From the NCBI RefSeq assembly GCF_019711315.1, contig NZ_CP081294.1, positions 1,550,001 to 1,614,000 on the forward strand: a stretch of DNA of 64,000 bases, in the 5' to 3' direction. Each line of letters starts with the position of its first letter. The stretch's first letter is position 1. The notes beneath the pieces are model-generated. The model did no database searches. It saw only the letters and a program-made list of their open reading frames with translations, and had not been told where the DNA came from. The DNA comes from Qipengyuania gelatinilytica (lineage in GTDB: Bacteria; Pseudomonadota; Alphaproteobacteria; Sphingomonadales; Sphingomonadaceae). Positions 26,077 through 35,267 of this stretch are shown piece by piece. Position numbers and translations under genes: made by a program.

Positions 26077-27121
26077 GCCGCCCGGCCGCCCAGTCGGCCG
26101 CTTCTGCCACGACCGCGTCGGGATCGCTCCTGAGCGCTTCGACCTGCGCCAGTAGCGAAGCGTCGCCGCTATTGCCGGCGGCGTAGAGGCAATTGCGCAC
26201 AAAACGATCGCGCCCGACCCGCTTGATCGGCGAACCGGAGAAGAACTGCCGGAAACCGGCATCGTCGAATTCGAGGAAACGCGAAAGCGCGGGCGCGGCG
26301 AGTTCTTCGCGCGGGGCCAGCTTCATGTGGCGATGCGCCGTGTCGGCAAATTTGTTCCACGGACAAACGGCAAGGCAGTCGTCGCAGCCATAGATGCGGT
26401 TGCCCAGCGCCTCGCGGAATTCCTCGGGGATTGGTCCCTTGTGCTCGATCGTGAGGTAGGAAATGCAGCGCCGCGCATCGAGCTTGTAAGGCTGCGGGAA
26501 AGCGTCGGTCGGGCAGGCATCCTGACAGGCGCGGCACGACCCGCACATGTCGCGATGCGGCGCATCGGGGGCGAATTCCAGCGTCGAATAGATCGCTCCG
26601 AGGAACAGCCATGAACCGTGATCGCGGCTGACCAGATTGGTGTGCTTGCCCTGCCAGCCGATGCCCGCCGCCTGCCCCAGGGGCTTTTCCATCACCGGAG
26701 CGGTATCGACGAAAACCTTGAGTTCGCTATCCGGCTCGCGAGCGATCAGCCAGCGCGCCAGCGCCTTGAGCGCCTTCTTCACGACATCGTGATAGTCGCG
26801 CCCATGCGCATAGACCGAGACACGCGCCTTGTCGGGGTGATCCTCCAGCGCCAGCGGATCGACATCGGGCGCGTAGCTCATGCCGAGCGCGATCACGCTC
26901 TTCGCCTCGGGCCACAGGCCTTGCGGACTGGCGCGCTCGACCTTGCGGCTTTCCATCCACTCCATCGAACCGTGCCGCCCTTCGGCAAGCCACTGCTGGA
27001 ACCGCTCCGAGCGCAGCACGTCTTCACCGGCAGGCGCAAAGCCGCAGGCGGAGAAGCCGAGCGCTTTCGCCTCCTCCCTCAGGGCCTGCTGCAGGTCATC
27101 GGGTGATGCGGCCTTAACCAA
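26060..27121 (-). CDS. queG: Epoxyqueuosine reductase
   Basis: QueG performs the last step of queuosine tRNA modification, reducing epoxyqueuosine in tRNA with a cobalamin cofactor and two [4Fe-4S] clusters. The 353-residue product has the N-terminal cobalamin-binding domain and both cluster motifs: [16 protein letters not shown] (about 188-203), and [14 protein letters not shown] about 50 residues later. The family pattern YGCDDC is intact. The start appears to be TTG at 27121, preceded by GGGAG at a suitable distance; no ATG or GTG exists near the domain start ([20 protein letters not shown]). It is transcribed divergently from the ABC exporter genes and converges on the reductase gene. Confidence 0.94.
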   Translation of the reverse strand: MVKAASPDDLQQALREEAKALGFSACGFAPAGEDVLRSERFQQWLAEGRHGSMEWMESRKVERASPQGLWPEAKSVIALGMSYAPDVDPLALEDHPDKARVSVYAHGRDYHDVVKKALKALARWLIAREPDSELKVFVDTAPVMEKPLGQAAGIGWQGKHTNLVSRDHGSWLFLGAIYSTLEFAPDAPHRDMCGSCRACQDACPTDAFPQPYKLDARRCISYLTIEHKGPIPEEFREALGNRIYGCDDCLAVCPWNKFADTAHRHMKLAPREELAAPALSRFLEFDDAGFRQFFSGSPIKRVGRDRFVRNCLYAAGNSGDASLLAQVEALRSDPDAVVAEAADWAAGRLSPSP

Positions 27122-27188
27122 ACTTGCTGTTGCTCCCGTTCACTTCGCGCGCCTATGCCTTAGGTCCATGTTGACCAAGACAGGTGCG

Positions 27189-28166
27189 ATGTCGCGAAAT
27201 CCCGCAGAACACAACCGCCAGCTCGCCATCGAGGCGCGCGGGCTGGTCAAGCGCTTCGACGACACGCTTGCCGTCGACGGGGTCGACATCTCCGTTCCCG
27301 AAGGCGCGATCTACGGCATTCTCGGCCCCAATGGTGCCGGCAAGACCACGACGCTGCGGATGTTGCTGGGCATCATCGACCCCGACGAGGGTGTGCGCCG
27401 CGTTTTCGGGCATGACCGCCCGCACGAGATCGCCAAATGGATCGGTTACCTGCCCGAAGAGCGCGGACTCTATCCAGCCATGAAATGCGACGAGGCCATC
27501 GCCTTCATGGGTTCGCTGCGCGGCCTGCCGCTCGACGAAGGGCGCAAGCGCGGGCGCGAGCTGATGGAGAACCACGGCCTCGGCCATGCGATCGACCGGC
27601 AGATCCGCCAGCTATCCAAGGGCATGGCGCAAACGGTCCAGCTTCTCGGAACGCTGGTGCACAAACCCAGGCTCGTGGTGCTCGACGAACCCTTCAGCGG
27701 GCTCGACGCGATCAACCAGGGCAAGCTCGAAGTCCTGATCCGTGATCTTGCAAAGCAGGGGACCACGGTTATCTTCTCGACCCATGTGATCCATCATGCC
27801 GAACGGCTGTGCAACGATGTCGCCATCATTGCCGGGGGCCGCGTGCCCTATGCCGGCTCGGTCGACGCGGCGCGTGACCGCATTCCGGCCCAGGTCCGGC
27901 TCGAAACCCGCAACGAGACTGGCGAATGGCGCTCCGCCCTGCCCGACGATGCGCGGCACGACACCAAGACGGGCGGCGGCCATTTCTGGTATTTCCCGAT
28001 TCCCGACAGCGGGATCGAGGCGCTGCTCAAGCGCCTGATCGATGGCGAGGCGGGCATTCTCTCGCTCTCGATCGAACGCGCGGGTCTCCACGATGCCTTC
28101 GTCGAGATTGCCGGCGAGGCAGCCGCACGGGCACTCGAGGAAGGTGCAGCGGAGGCAGGCCAATGA
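27189..28166 (+). CDS. ABC transporter ATP-binding protein (ABC-2 / NatA-like)
   Basis: The 325-residue ATPase contains Walker A GPNGAGKTTT, the Q-loop region PEERGLYPAM, signature LSKGM, Walker B LVVLDEPFSGLD and the H-loop THVIHH. An extra C-terminal domain of about 100 residues follows, as in NatA/YhaQ-like exporters (DUF4162-like). It pairs with the ABC-2 permease that overlaps its stop by four bases (ATGA). Two ATG starts are possible, 27168 and 27189; the second is taken because AGG precedes it and the domain follows soon after, but this is not certain. NatAB-type systems export Na+ or small hydrophobic compounds; the substrate here is unknown. Confidence 0.92.
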   Translation: MSRNPAEHNRQLAIEARGLVKRFDDTLAVDGVDISVPEGAIYGILGPNGAGKTTTLRMLLGIIDPDEGVRRVFGHDRPHEIAKWIGYLPEERGLYPAMKCDEAIAFMGSLRGLPLDEGRKRGRELMENHGLGHAIDRQIRQLSKGMAQTVQLLGTLVHKPRLVVLDEPFSGLDAINQGKLEVLIRDLAKQGTTVIFSTHVIHHAERLCNDVAIIAGGRVPYAGSVDAARDRIPAQVRLETRNETGEWRSALPDDARHDTKTGGGHFWYFPIPDSGIEALLKRLIDGEAGILSLSIERAGLHDAFVEIAGEAAARALEEGAAEAGQ

Positions 28167-29389
28167 ATACGTCCGGCGAAGCTTCGCGTCTTTCGCTGCT
28201 GCAGGCGGCATGGGTCGTCGCGCGGCGCGACTTCAAGGCGATCCTGTTCAGCCGTGCCTTCTTCATCTTCCTGCTGGGCCCGCTGTTTCCCTTCATCGTC
28301 GCCAGCCTCGCAAGCGGTGTCGGCGGTCAGGTGCAGCGCGAAGTATCGGTCAATTCGATCGCGATGGTCATGTCCGAAGAGGACAGCGCGGCCATGCTCG
28401 CGGCACGAGAACGCGCGCTCGGCACCATGGAAGGCTTGCCCGAACTGGTCGTCCTCACCCCCGAGGAAGGCGAGGAAGCCGAGGAGGTCCTGCGCAGGAC
28501 GAACCACGCGGTCCTGCTGAGCGGCGATCTCGAAAACCCCGTCCTTACCGGCCCGCATATCCAGATTCACGTTTTCGACGGGGCCGTCTCGCTGATGGCC
28601 GCCATGGCGAACGGAAGCGCACCGACATCCTTCCCGCAGATCGAGGAGCGTCCGCTTGCCGATACCGCAGCCGCCGCGCGTTCCGACCGCATCCGCACGG
28701 CACAGGCGGGCCAACTGCTGCTGTTCCTGCTGATGATGCTGCTGGCAGGCATGGTGCTATCGAACCTGGTCGAGGAAAAGGCCAACAAGGTGATCGAGGT
28801 GCTGGCCGCGGCTATCCCGATGGACGCAGTGTTCTTCGGCAAGCTCTTCGCCATGCTCGGCGTCAGCTTCGTGGGCATCGCGGTCTGGGGAAGCTTCGGC
28901 GGGGCGCTGTTCCTGCTCGCCGGGGAAGCCCTGCCCGACATTCCCGATCCCGCGCTCGGCTGGCCGCTCTTCGCAGCTCTCGGGGTCGCCTATTTCGCCA
29001 TGGGGTACCTGCTCCTGGGATCGCTGTTCCTCACGATCGGCAGCATGGCGACCACCGTGCGCGAAGTGCAGACGCTGTCCATGCCGGTCACCATGGCGCA
29101 GCTGGTGGTGTTCTTCCTTGCCGCCTACGCCATGACCTCACCCGGAACGCCGCTGGAGATCTTCGCCGCGGTCTTCCCGCTGTCTTCGCCCTTCGCCATG
29201 CTGGCACGGGCGGCGCAGTCTCCCGACATATGGCCGCACATCCTTGCGCTCGGCTGGCAGGCGCTGTGGGTGGCGCTGTTCATCAAGGGCGGGGCCACGC
29301 TGTTCCGTCGCCGGGTCATGAAATCGGGCAAGGGCGCAGGCGGTCGCAGGGGCTTTTTCGGCCTCTTCAAGCGCAAGCAAGGCGCATAG
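28163..29389 (+). CDS. ABC-2 type permease (NatB-like)
   Basis: The 408-residue permease has an N-terminal membrane helix (about 33-55) and a large extracytoplasmic loop of about 120 residues. Five or six helices then follow from about residue 175 onward, in the LVEEKANKVIEVLAA context that defines ABC-2 exporters of the NatB/YhaP type. It overlaps the ATPase gene by four bases, so the two are coupled. The C-terminus is strongly basic (KSGKGAGGRRGFFGLFKRKQ). Together with the preceding gene it would form a complete exporter. The cargo cannot be deduced. Confidence 0.9.
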   Translation: MNTSGEASRLSLLQAAWVVARRDFKAILFSRAFFIFLLGPLFPFIVASLASGVGGQVQREVSVNSIAMVMSEEDSAAMLAARERALGTMEGLPELVVLTPEEGEEAEEVLRRTNHAVLLSGDLENPVLTGPHIQIHVFDGAVSLMAAMANGSAPTSFPQIEERPLADTAAAARSDRIRTAQAGQLLLFLLMMLLAGMVLSNLVEEKANKVIEVLAAAIPMDAVFFGKLFAMLGVSFVGIAVWGSFGGALFLLAGEALPDIPDPALGWPLFAALGVAYFAMGYLLLGSLFLTIGSMATTVREVQTLSMPVTMAQLVVFFLAAYAMTSPGTPLEIFAAVFPLSSPFAMLARAAQSPDIWPHILALGWQALWVALFIKGGATLFRRRVMKSGKGAGGRRGFFGLFKRKQGA

Positions 29390-29467
29390 GTCTCCCGCCT
29401 GGCACCGTCGCATCGTTGCAATGCGTCGTGATTCCATTGCGATAGGTTCGCTTTTGAAACGCACTAT

Positions 29468-29481
29468 TGACACGCCTGTCA
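29468..29481 (+). promoter_or_regulatory. Candidate operator upstream of CYP153-type P450
   Basis: TGACA-CGCC-TGTCA is a perfect 5-bp inverted repeat with a four-base centre. It overlaps a TTGACA -35-like hexamer (29467-29472) and ends 33 bases before the P450 start. A TetR- or GntR-type repressor could block the promoter here; no regulator gene is adjacent. Confidence 0.4.
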
Positions 29482-29514
29482 GTTAAGGCAGGATGCGTGC
29501 GAGAGGAGAATCCC

Positions 29515-30855
29515 ATGGCTACCATCGCTCCCGCGCGGCCAGAATGCCGCACCTCGCCGACGGCTTACGAAGCGCTCACGAAGCATTTCGCCGAACATCC
29601 CGAGGAACGTCTGAACCACACGCACAAGTGGGACGTCAGCCGCAGCGATATCTACGCCGAAAACACCTGGCAGCCGATCTTCCGCGAAATGCGCGAGGCC
29701 GGCCCGCTCCATTACATCCCCGAGAGCCCCTTCGGTCCCTATTGGGCTGTGGTCGGGCACAAGGCGATCCAGCATATCGAGGCGCTGCCCGAGACCTTCT
29801 CCTCCAGCTGGGAGCATGGCGGGATCACCATCCTCAATCGGCTTACCGAGGAAGAGCTTGCCGAAAGCAATGTCGGCGATCGCCGCGAGCTACCGATGTT
29901 TATCGCGATGGACCGCCCGCAGCACACCGGCCAGCGGCGCACCGTTGCGCCCAAATTCACCCCCTCAGGCATGGCCGAGATGGAAGGCGAAATCCGCCAG
30001 CGCACGGGCGAGCTGCTCGATTCGCTTCCGCGCGGTGAGGTGTTCGACTGGGTGGACAAGGTCTCGATCGAGCTCACCACCGGCATGCTTGCCATCCTCT
30101 TCGGCTTCCCCTGGGAAGACCGCCGCCTGCTGACCTTCTGGTCCGACTGGTCGGGCGATACCGAGCTTGCCACCGTCCGTTCGCTCGACGAGATGCGCTG
30201 GGGCTTCCTCCACGAGATGGCGGCCTATTTCCAGTCGCTCTGGGTGGAACGCACCCACGACAAGGAACCGGGCGACGACCTCATTTCGATGATGATCCAC
30301 TCCGAGGCGATGAACCAGATGCGCCCGGAAGAATTCATGGGCAATCTCGTGCTGCTGATCGTGGGCGGCAACGACACGACCCGCAATTCGATGAGCGGGA
30401 TCATCTACCAGCTCGACAAGAACCCCGACCAGCGCAAGCTGTTCGAACAGCAGCCCGAGCTCATCCCCAATGCGGTGCAGGAAATACTGCGCATGCAGAC
30501 CCCGCTCGCGCATATGCGCCGCACCTGCACCGAAGATACCGAGGTCTTCGGGCAGACAATCAAGAAGGGCGACAAGGTCGTGCTCTGGTACCTGTCGGCC
30601 AACCGCGACGAAGACGTGTTCGAGAATCCCGACAAGCTCGATATCGAGCGCGAGAATGCCCGGCGCCACATTGCTTTTGGCTATGGCATCCATCGCTGCG
30701 TCGGTGCGCGCCTGGCCGAATTGCAGCTGCGCGTCCTGCTCGAAGAAATGCACAAGCGCCGCATGCGCGTGCATCTTGCAGGCGATGTGGAGCGCGTGCG
30801 GGCGAACTTCGTCCACGGCTTCCGCAAGCTGGAAGTCGAGGTGACCGAATTCTGA
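29515..30855 (+). CDS. Cytochrome P450, CYP153 family (alkane/fatty-acid terminal hydroxylase)
   Basis: The 446-residue product matches CYP153-type enzymes, soluble P450s that hydroxylate the terminal carbon of medium-chain alkanes and related substrates. Diagnostic stretches are the I-helix LIVGGNDTTRNSMSG, the ExxR region VQEILRMQTPLAHMRR, YLSANRDEDVF and the heme loop HIAFGYGIHRCVGARLAE. The start at ATG 29515 has an excellent GAGGAGAA ribosome-binding site. It is not in an obvious operon, and its ferredoxin is not nearby; the reductase at 24850 is a possible electron donor. The upstream palindrome suggests repressor control (inference). Confidence 0.93.
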   Translation: MATIAPARPECRTSPTAYEALTKHFAEHPEERLNHTHKWDVSRSDIYAENTWQPIFREMREAGPLHYIPESPFGPYWAVVGHKAIQHIEALPETFSSSWEHGGITILNRLTEEELAESNVGDRRELPMFIAMDRPQHTGQRRTVAPKFTPSGMAEMEGEIRQRTGELLDSLPRGEVFDWVDKVSIELTTGMLAILFGFPWEDRRLLTFWSDWSGDTELATVRSLDEMRWGFLHEMAAYFQSLWVERTHDKEPGDDLISMMIHSEAMNQMRPEEFMGNLVLLIVGGNDTTRNSMSGIIYQLDKNPDQRKLFEQQPELIPNAVQEILRMQTPLAHMRRTCTEDTEVFGQTIKKGDKVVLWYLSANRDEDVFENPDKLDIERENARRHIAFGYGIHRCVGARLAELQLRVLLEEMHKRRMRVHLAGDVERVRANFVHGFRKLEVEVTEF

Positions 30856-30898
30856 TGTAACTTTCGCGCGTTCCGGGCGTATTCATGGGCAGGAGCCT

Positions 30899-31405
30899 AT
30901 GAGAAGACCCATGCACGATACTCTCAAGAACCGGCGCGCCTTTCTCGGACTGCTGGGCACAAGCGTGGCTGCAACCACGCTTGCCGCCTGCGGATCGAGC
31001 GCGGCGCAGGCGAAGGAATTCCCGATCTCCCTGAGCGAGGCGCAGTGGCGCAAGAAGCTCACGAAGAGCGAGTTCTATATCCTGCGCGAGGCGGGCACCG
31101 AACGCCCGTACTCCTCGCCGCTCAATGACGAGAAGCGCGCGGGCACCTTCACCTGCGCTGGTTGCGGCAACGAGCTGTATTCCTCGAAGACGAAATACGA
31201 TTCTCGAACCGGCTGGCCCAGCTTCTGGAAGGCCCTCCCCGGTGGGGTCGGCACCAGCACCGATTACAAGATCGGCTATCCGCGCACAGAAGTGCACTGC
31301 GCCGATTGCGGCGGGCACCTGGGACATATCTTCAACGATGGACCCAGGCCGACCGGCAAGCGCCATTGCATCAACGGCGTGGCGATGGACTTCGTGCCGG
31401 CTTAA
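30899..31405 (+). CDS. msrB: Peptide-methionine (R)-S-oxide reductase MsrB, exported lipoprotein-like
   Basis: MsrB repairs the R-form of methionine sulfoxide in proteins. The enzyme domain (about residues 45-168) contains the zinc ligands CAGCG and CADCGGHLGH, and the catalytic cysteine in RHCINGVAMDF (about residue 157). Unusually for MsrB it has an N-terminal export signal: twin arginines in NRRAFLGLLGTSVAATTLAA, then a lipobox-like LAAC. It is therefore predicted to be a Tat-exported lipoprotein acting in the periplasm. ATG 30899 has GGAG five bases upstream; ATG 30911 is an alternative. Its stop overlaps the convergent glycosyltransferase stop by four bases. MsrA at 47107 is likewise a predicted lipoprotein, so the pair may protect envelope proteins. 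Confidence 0.93.
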   Translation: MRRPMHDTLKNRRAFLGLLGTSVAATTLAACGSSAAQAKEFPISLSEAQWRKKLTKSEFYILREAGTERPYSSPLNDEKRAGTFTCAGCGNELYSSKTKYDSRTGWPSFWKALPGGVGTSTDYKIGYPRTEVHCADCGGHLGHIFNDGPRPTGKRHCINGVAMDFVPA

Positions 31406-33174
31406 TCGACTACGCGGTAGACGAGGAATTCCTCCGGTCCGCCCAGGTCCACGGGCTCGAGCCATTCGGGCGGATTACCTGCAACCAGATCGGCACCGAG
31501 TCCGTCCGGCGCCAGCGCAGTAAACATCGAAGTCTCGACCAGATCGCTGCACAGCGCGACATAGTCCGCGCCGCGTGATGCGATGATCGGCCGCGCCTCG
31601 TCTGCCGGTTTGGTGAAACCGTTGATGACGTCCGCCATTGCCTCGTTCGCGCGGTGATGCCCTGTCGCCACCACCCCGTGATGGCTTTCGAGAAGGATCG
31701 AGGGCCCGATATCGAGCGTCGCGAAGACGGTCCCCTTCGGAAGCTTGCCAAGCAGGCCCGCCTGCTCGCGGATGACGCAACGCGCCTCGTCCACGCTGCG
31801 GGCGGGCTTTCCTTCGACCTGCGTATCGGGTGCAAGGTTCTGCCACAGCGTGACCGGGGTCATCGGGACCAGCAGCATGATGAGGATCAGGACCGAAGCG
31901 ATGCGCGCCGCGATCGCCTTCTCCATCCGCACGCGCTCGAGCAGGCGGGTCGCCAGCCAGCCAAGCGGGATCGCGGCGATGATTGATGCAAGGGCAAGCG
32001 AACGGGCAACCAGAAGAGCCAGCACGATCGAGGCGAGCAGCAGCGCAAGATATTCGGTCCACCAGACGCGCATCCAGCCCATGGACTGCGCGCGGATCGC
32101 AATGGTCGCGCCCACGGCTGCGGTCATCTGGATCAGCGCAGGGACCACGACCGCCGCAGCCTGGACCCAGAAGGGCTGGCCTTCGAGAACGCGGCGATAC
32201 CAGAAGGCATCGACCGCCGGATCGAGCGCGGCAAAGGGCGTCCGCAGGCAATCGGGCGAGGACAGCGCATAGGTCGCGAGTGCAGCCGCCCCGACCAGCG
32301 AGAACAGCAGGACCAGGCCGAAACCGCGCAGCTTGGTCGTCTTGGCGATAACCCACGTTCCGAGCGCGGCGACGAGAAAGAAGCCGAGATGCGCGGGCGA
32401 GATGGAATCGCAATATTGCGTCCAGGCCGATGGACCGCGGGTCGCGAGATAGAACAGCAGCAAGCCGCCCGACAGCGCCTGCATATAGGCCACCAGCCAG
32501 CCGCGCTGTGCGTGGTCGAGCCACCAGCGCACGAACAGGATGCCGCCGAATGCGCCTGCCATGGGAAGGATTTCGAGCGAGATCGACAGGCCGAACGCCA
32601 TGGCGATCCCTGCCAGCCAGCCACCTTTGCGTGCATCGCGCCAGCTGATCGCCCACAGCGCCACCGCTACGCTGAAGATCTGCCAGCCATGATGGTCGAT
32701 CCGCATGGGGCGGAATTGGAACAGCAGCGCAGGCAGGAAGCCGCAGGCGAGCACGGCGAATATCGCAACGCGGGTGCCGAGGAGGCGCCATGCGAGGCGG
32801 CCGATGACGGCAGCGGCAAGACCGAAGGTGATGATCGGCAGCGCGATCAGCGCCACCAGCTCGGCATTCGCCTGCCCCACGAGCGGGGTGAAGAGTATGA
32901 TGACGGCGGCAAGCGGCATGTCGACCAGCCGCGACCAGTGCATCGCCGTGCCTGCGGGTGGATCGATGCGATATTGCATCGGATCGAACCATGCCTGTCC
33001 TGCCAGCAGGTCGCGGACCTGCACGAGGCGCAGCACGTCATCGGGATCGGGAAACTGGCCCTTCAACAGCGAGGGCAGGCCCGTCAGGAACAGGATCGCG
33101 CTGACCGCAAGCCAAGCAAGAATGATCTGTCCGAGGGGAAATTCCCCGAGGCGCGCACGCCGGTCGTAAGCCAT
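31402..33174 (-). CDS. Polytopic GT-C-like membrane glycosyltransferase (putative)
   Basis: From ATG 33174 (MAYDRRARLGEF) the product has 590 residues, an N-terminal helix, a first periplasmic loop with acidic DPDD and DP motifs, WSRLVDMP, about ten further helices including a conserved RIDHHGWQIF segment, and a soluble C-terminal domain. This layout is that of GT-C glycosyltransferases and oligosaccharyl-transferase-like proteins that take sugars from polyprenyl-phosphate carriers. I cannot name a precise family. It starts one base after the GtrA stop; GtrA proteins move lipid-linked sugars across the membrane, which supports a role in decorating an envelope glycan. A longer frame to 33279 overlaps gtrA and is unlikely. 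Confidence 0.75.
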   Translation of the reverse strand: MAYDRRARLGEFPLGQIILAWLAVSAILFLTGLPSLLKGQFPDPDDVLRLVQVRDLLAGQAWFDPMQYRIDPPAGTAMHWSRLVDMPLAAVIILFTPLVGQANAELVALIALPIITFGLAAAVIGRLAWRLLGTRVAIFAVLACGFLPALLFQFRPMRIDHHGWQIFSVAVALWAISWRDARKGGWLAGIAMAFGLSISLEILPMAGAFGGILFVRWWLDHAQRGWLVAYMQALSGGLLLFYLATRGPSAWTQYCDSISPAHLGFFLVAALGTWVIAKTTKLRGFGLVLLFSLVGAAALATYALSSPDCLRTPFAALDPAVDAFWYRRVLEGQPFWVQAAAVVVPALIQMTAAVGATIAIRAQSMGWMRVWWTEYLALLLASIVLALLVARSLALASIIAAIPLGWLATRLLERVRMEKAIAARIASVLILIMLLVPMTPVTLWQNLAPDTQVEGKPARSVDEARCVIREQAGLLGKLPKGTVFATLDIGPSILLESHHGVVATGHHRANEAMADVINGFTKPADEARPIIASRGADYVALCSDLVETSMFTALAPDGLGADLVAGNPPEWLEPVDLGGPEEFLVYRVVD

Positions 33175-33175
33175 G

Positions 33176-33586
33176 TCAGGCGTTAGAGCGGAAGACCACG
33201 CGGCTGCGCAAGAGCCAGGTCGCCGCAAAGCTGACGACAATCGCAGCCAGCTTGGAGAGGCGCGGATCGATACCGGCAATCTCGCCCAGACCCACGATCG
33301 CCGTGGTCAGGGCAAGACCGACGAGAGCGGAGCCTACGAACAGCGCCTTCTGGCGGGTGCGTTCGGGACCGCGCGCGGCGACGGTGTCGTTGAAGACGGC
33401 ACGGCTGGAAATCAGCCAGTGGGTCAGGATGCCGGCCGAATAGGCAGCCGCCGACCCGAGTGCCGCGGGAACCGCGAAGGCGAGGAGGGCGAGGAAGAGG
33501 CCCATGTCCACCGCCAGCGCCGCAACGCTGGCCAAACCATAGCGCAGGAGGCGTATGCGCTGCAGCCTGGAGATCACTTCACTCAT
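33176..33586 (-). CDS. GtrA-family protein (lipid-linked sugar flippase-like)
   Basis: The 136-residue product has four membrane segments and the family patterns RLLRYGLASVAALAVDMGLF at the N-terminus and WLLRSRVVFRSNA at the C-terminus. GtrA-like proteins are proposed to translocate undecaprenyl-phosphate-linked sugars for O-antigen or wall-polysaccharide modification. The gene lies between the FAD enzyme (27 bases upstream) and the GT-C-like protein (one base downstream) on the same strand, so the three probably form one pathway. Confidence 0.9.
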   Translation of the reverse strand: MSEVISRLQRIRLLRYGLASVAALAVDMGLFLALLAFAVPAALGSAAAYSAGILTHWLISSRAVFNDTVAARGPERTRQKALFVGSALVGLALTTAIVGLGEIAGIDPRLSKLAAIVVSFAATWLLRSRVVFRSNA

Positions 33587-33613
33587 GCCCCGTTCCCCCT
33601 CGTACGTCCGGCC

Positions 33614-35188
33614 TCAAGCGGCCTCGCGATCCTTGCCATCGACCTTGGTCGGAACATCGCGGACCGAATTGAGCGCGGCGGCCTGGTCTTCGGTCAGCTG
33701 GCGGTTGGGCAGCGTGCTTTCCGCACCCTCGTCACCGGCTTCGTGATATTCGGCGTCCTCGTTGACGCACCAGGTGTCGTAAACGCGCTCGCCGGCGATG
33801 ATGTTCTCCACCGTCAGCATGGCGGTCATCATGGCGTGGTCCTGGTTGTTGTAGCGGTGCATGCCGTTGCGGCCCACGAGGTGCAGCGTCGGGTGCTTTT
33901 TCTCCAGCTCGATGCGCATGGCATCGACATTGGCGGCATAGTCCTCGTCATAGACCGGATAGGCCTTTTCCTGCCGGACCACGGCGCCCGACTTGACCTT
34001 CTTGCGGTCGACGAGGCCCAGGATTTCCATTTCCTCGGTGGCGAGCTTGACGAGGTCGTCGTCTTCCATCGACCAGAGGCCATCGCCCTCGAAGCAGAAG
34101 TATTCGAGACCGACGCAAGCCATGTCCTCGTCCGGGATCATTTCCGGCGACCAGCTGCGGAAGTTCTGCACGCGGCCGACCTTCACCTTGCTGTCATGGA
34201 TGTAGATCCAGTTGTCGGGGAAGAGATCCTCGCCCTCGACCATCAGGGCGACGGTCAGGAAGTCGCGATACTTGAGATCGTTCGCCTGCAGCGTCGATTG
34301 CGGCAGCGGGTGGAGGCGCTTGGACAGTTCGCGCATCGGCGCGCTGCTGATCGCATGGTCCGCTTCGATGACGATGTCGCCATCGGGGCCTTCGGCGCTC
34401 ATGCGCCAGCTGCCGTCGGTATTGGCCGAAAGCTGCTTCAGGCCATGACCCATGATGATGTGGCCGTTGCCCGAGGCAATGATCTTGTCGCGCGCGGCAT
34501 CCCACATCATGCCCGGGCCGAGGCGCGGGTAGCGGAAGGTTTCGAGCAGCGTCTTGGTTGCCATGCCGTCATTCGGCTTCTTGTTGAGGCCGAGGCTGCG
34601 CTTGAGGCCGTCGACGACAGCGCTCCAGAGCGAAAGGCCCTTGATACGCTGGGCGGCCCAGTCGGCGCTCATTTCGTTGCAGGGCATGCCCCACACCTTC
34701 TCGGTGTAGGTCTTGAAGAAGATCGAATAGAGCTTCTGGCCGAACTGGTTCGTGGTCCAGTCCTCGAAGCTCTTCACGTCCTTCTTGGGGAAGAGCTTGT
34801 ACTGGAGGTAGCTCGCCATGCAGACGGTCGAGCGCAGGATGCCGAGGTTCCACAGCGCTTCGAAGGCGCGCAGCGGGTAGCTGTAGAACTTGCCCTCGTA
34901 ATAGATGCGGCTCATGCGCGGGCGCTGGATGAAATCGTCCTCGCCCAGGATCTCGTTCCACAGGTCGACGACCTGCTGCGACTTCGAGAAGAAGCGGTGG
35001 CCGCCGATATCGAAGCGGTAGCCTTCATGTTCGACCGTACGGCTGATGCCGCCGACGTAGGTGTCGTCTTTCTCGATGATCGCGACAGTCTTGCCCTGCT
35101 TGGTCAGCAGGTAGCCTGCAGTGAGCCCGGCAGGACCCGCTCCGATGATTGCAACGTCGACTTTGAGCGGATTGTTGGTCGTACCCAT
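33614..35188 (-). CDS. FAD/NAD(P)-binding oxidoreductase (UDP-galactopyranose mutase-like amine-oxidase fold)
   Basis: The 524-residue protein begins with a clear dinucleotide-binding fold VAIIGAGPAGLTAGYLLTKQ, and continues with GGISRTVEHEGYRFDIGGHR and FFKTYTEKVWGMPCNEMSAD. This is the pattern of the NAD(P)/FAD-dependent oxidoreductases related to UDP-galactopyranose mutase and protoporphyrinogen oxidase. Members near GtrA and glycosyltransferase genes are thought to modify a sugar nucleotide or lipid-linked sugar. The order here (FAD enzyme, GtrA, GT-C) supports that role. The exact reaction is not known. Gene start ATG 35188 fits the fold, and a 79-bp gap to the PilZ gene probably contains its promoter. 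Confidence 0.88.
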   Translation of the reverse strand: MGTTNNPLKVDVAIIGAGPAGLTAGYLLTKQGKTVAIIEKDDTYVGGISRTVEHEGYRFDIGGHRFFSKSQQVVDLWNEILGEDDFIQRPRMSRIYYEGKFYSYPLRAFEALWNLGILRSTVCMASYLQYKLFPKKDVKSFEDWTTNQFGQKLYSIFFKTYTEKVWGMPCNEMSADWAAQRIKGLSLWSAVVDGLKRSLGLNKKPNDGMATKTLLETFRYPRLGPGMMWDAARDKIIASGNGHIIMGHGLKQLSANTDGSWRMSAEGPDGDIVIEADHAISSAPMRELSKRLHPLPQSTLQANDLKYRDFLTVALMVEGEDLFPDNWIYIHDSKVKVGRVQNFRSWSPEMIPDEDMACVGLEYFCFEGDGLWSMEDDDLVKLATEEMEILGLVDRKKVKSGAVVRQEKAYPVYDEDYAANVDAMRIELEKKHPTLHLVGRNGMHRYNNQDHAMMTAMLTVENIIAGERVYDTWCVNEDAEYHEAGDEGAESTLPNRQLTEDQAAALNSVRDVPTKVDGKDREAA

Positions 35189-35267
35189 GAATACCCCCGA
35201 TTTGTTGTCGAACCGGAAGTGAAGGATATTGGTTAAAAGGTACTTAATGCCTTACGCAAAAACCGCG

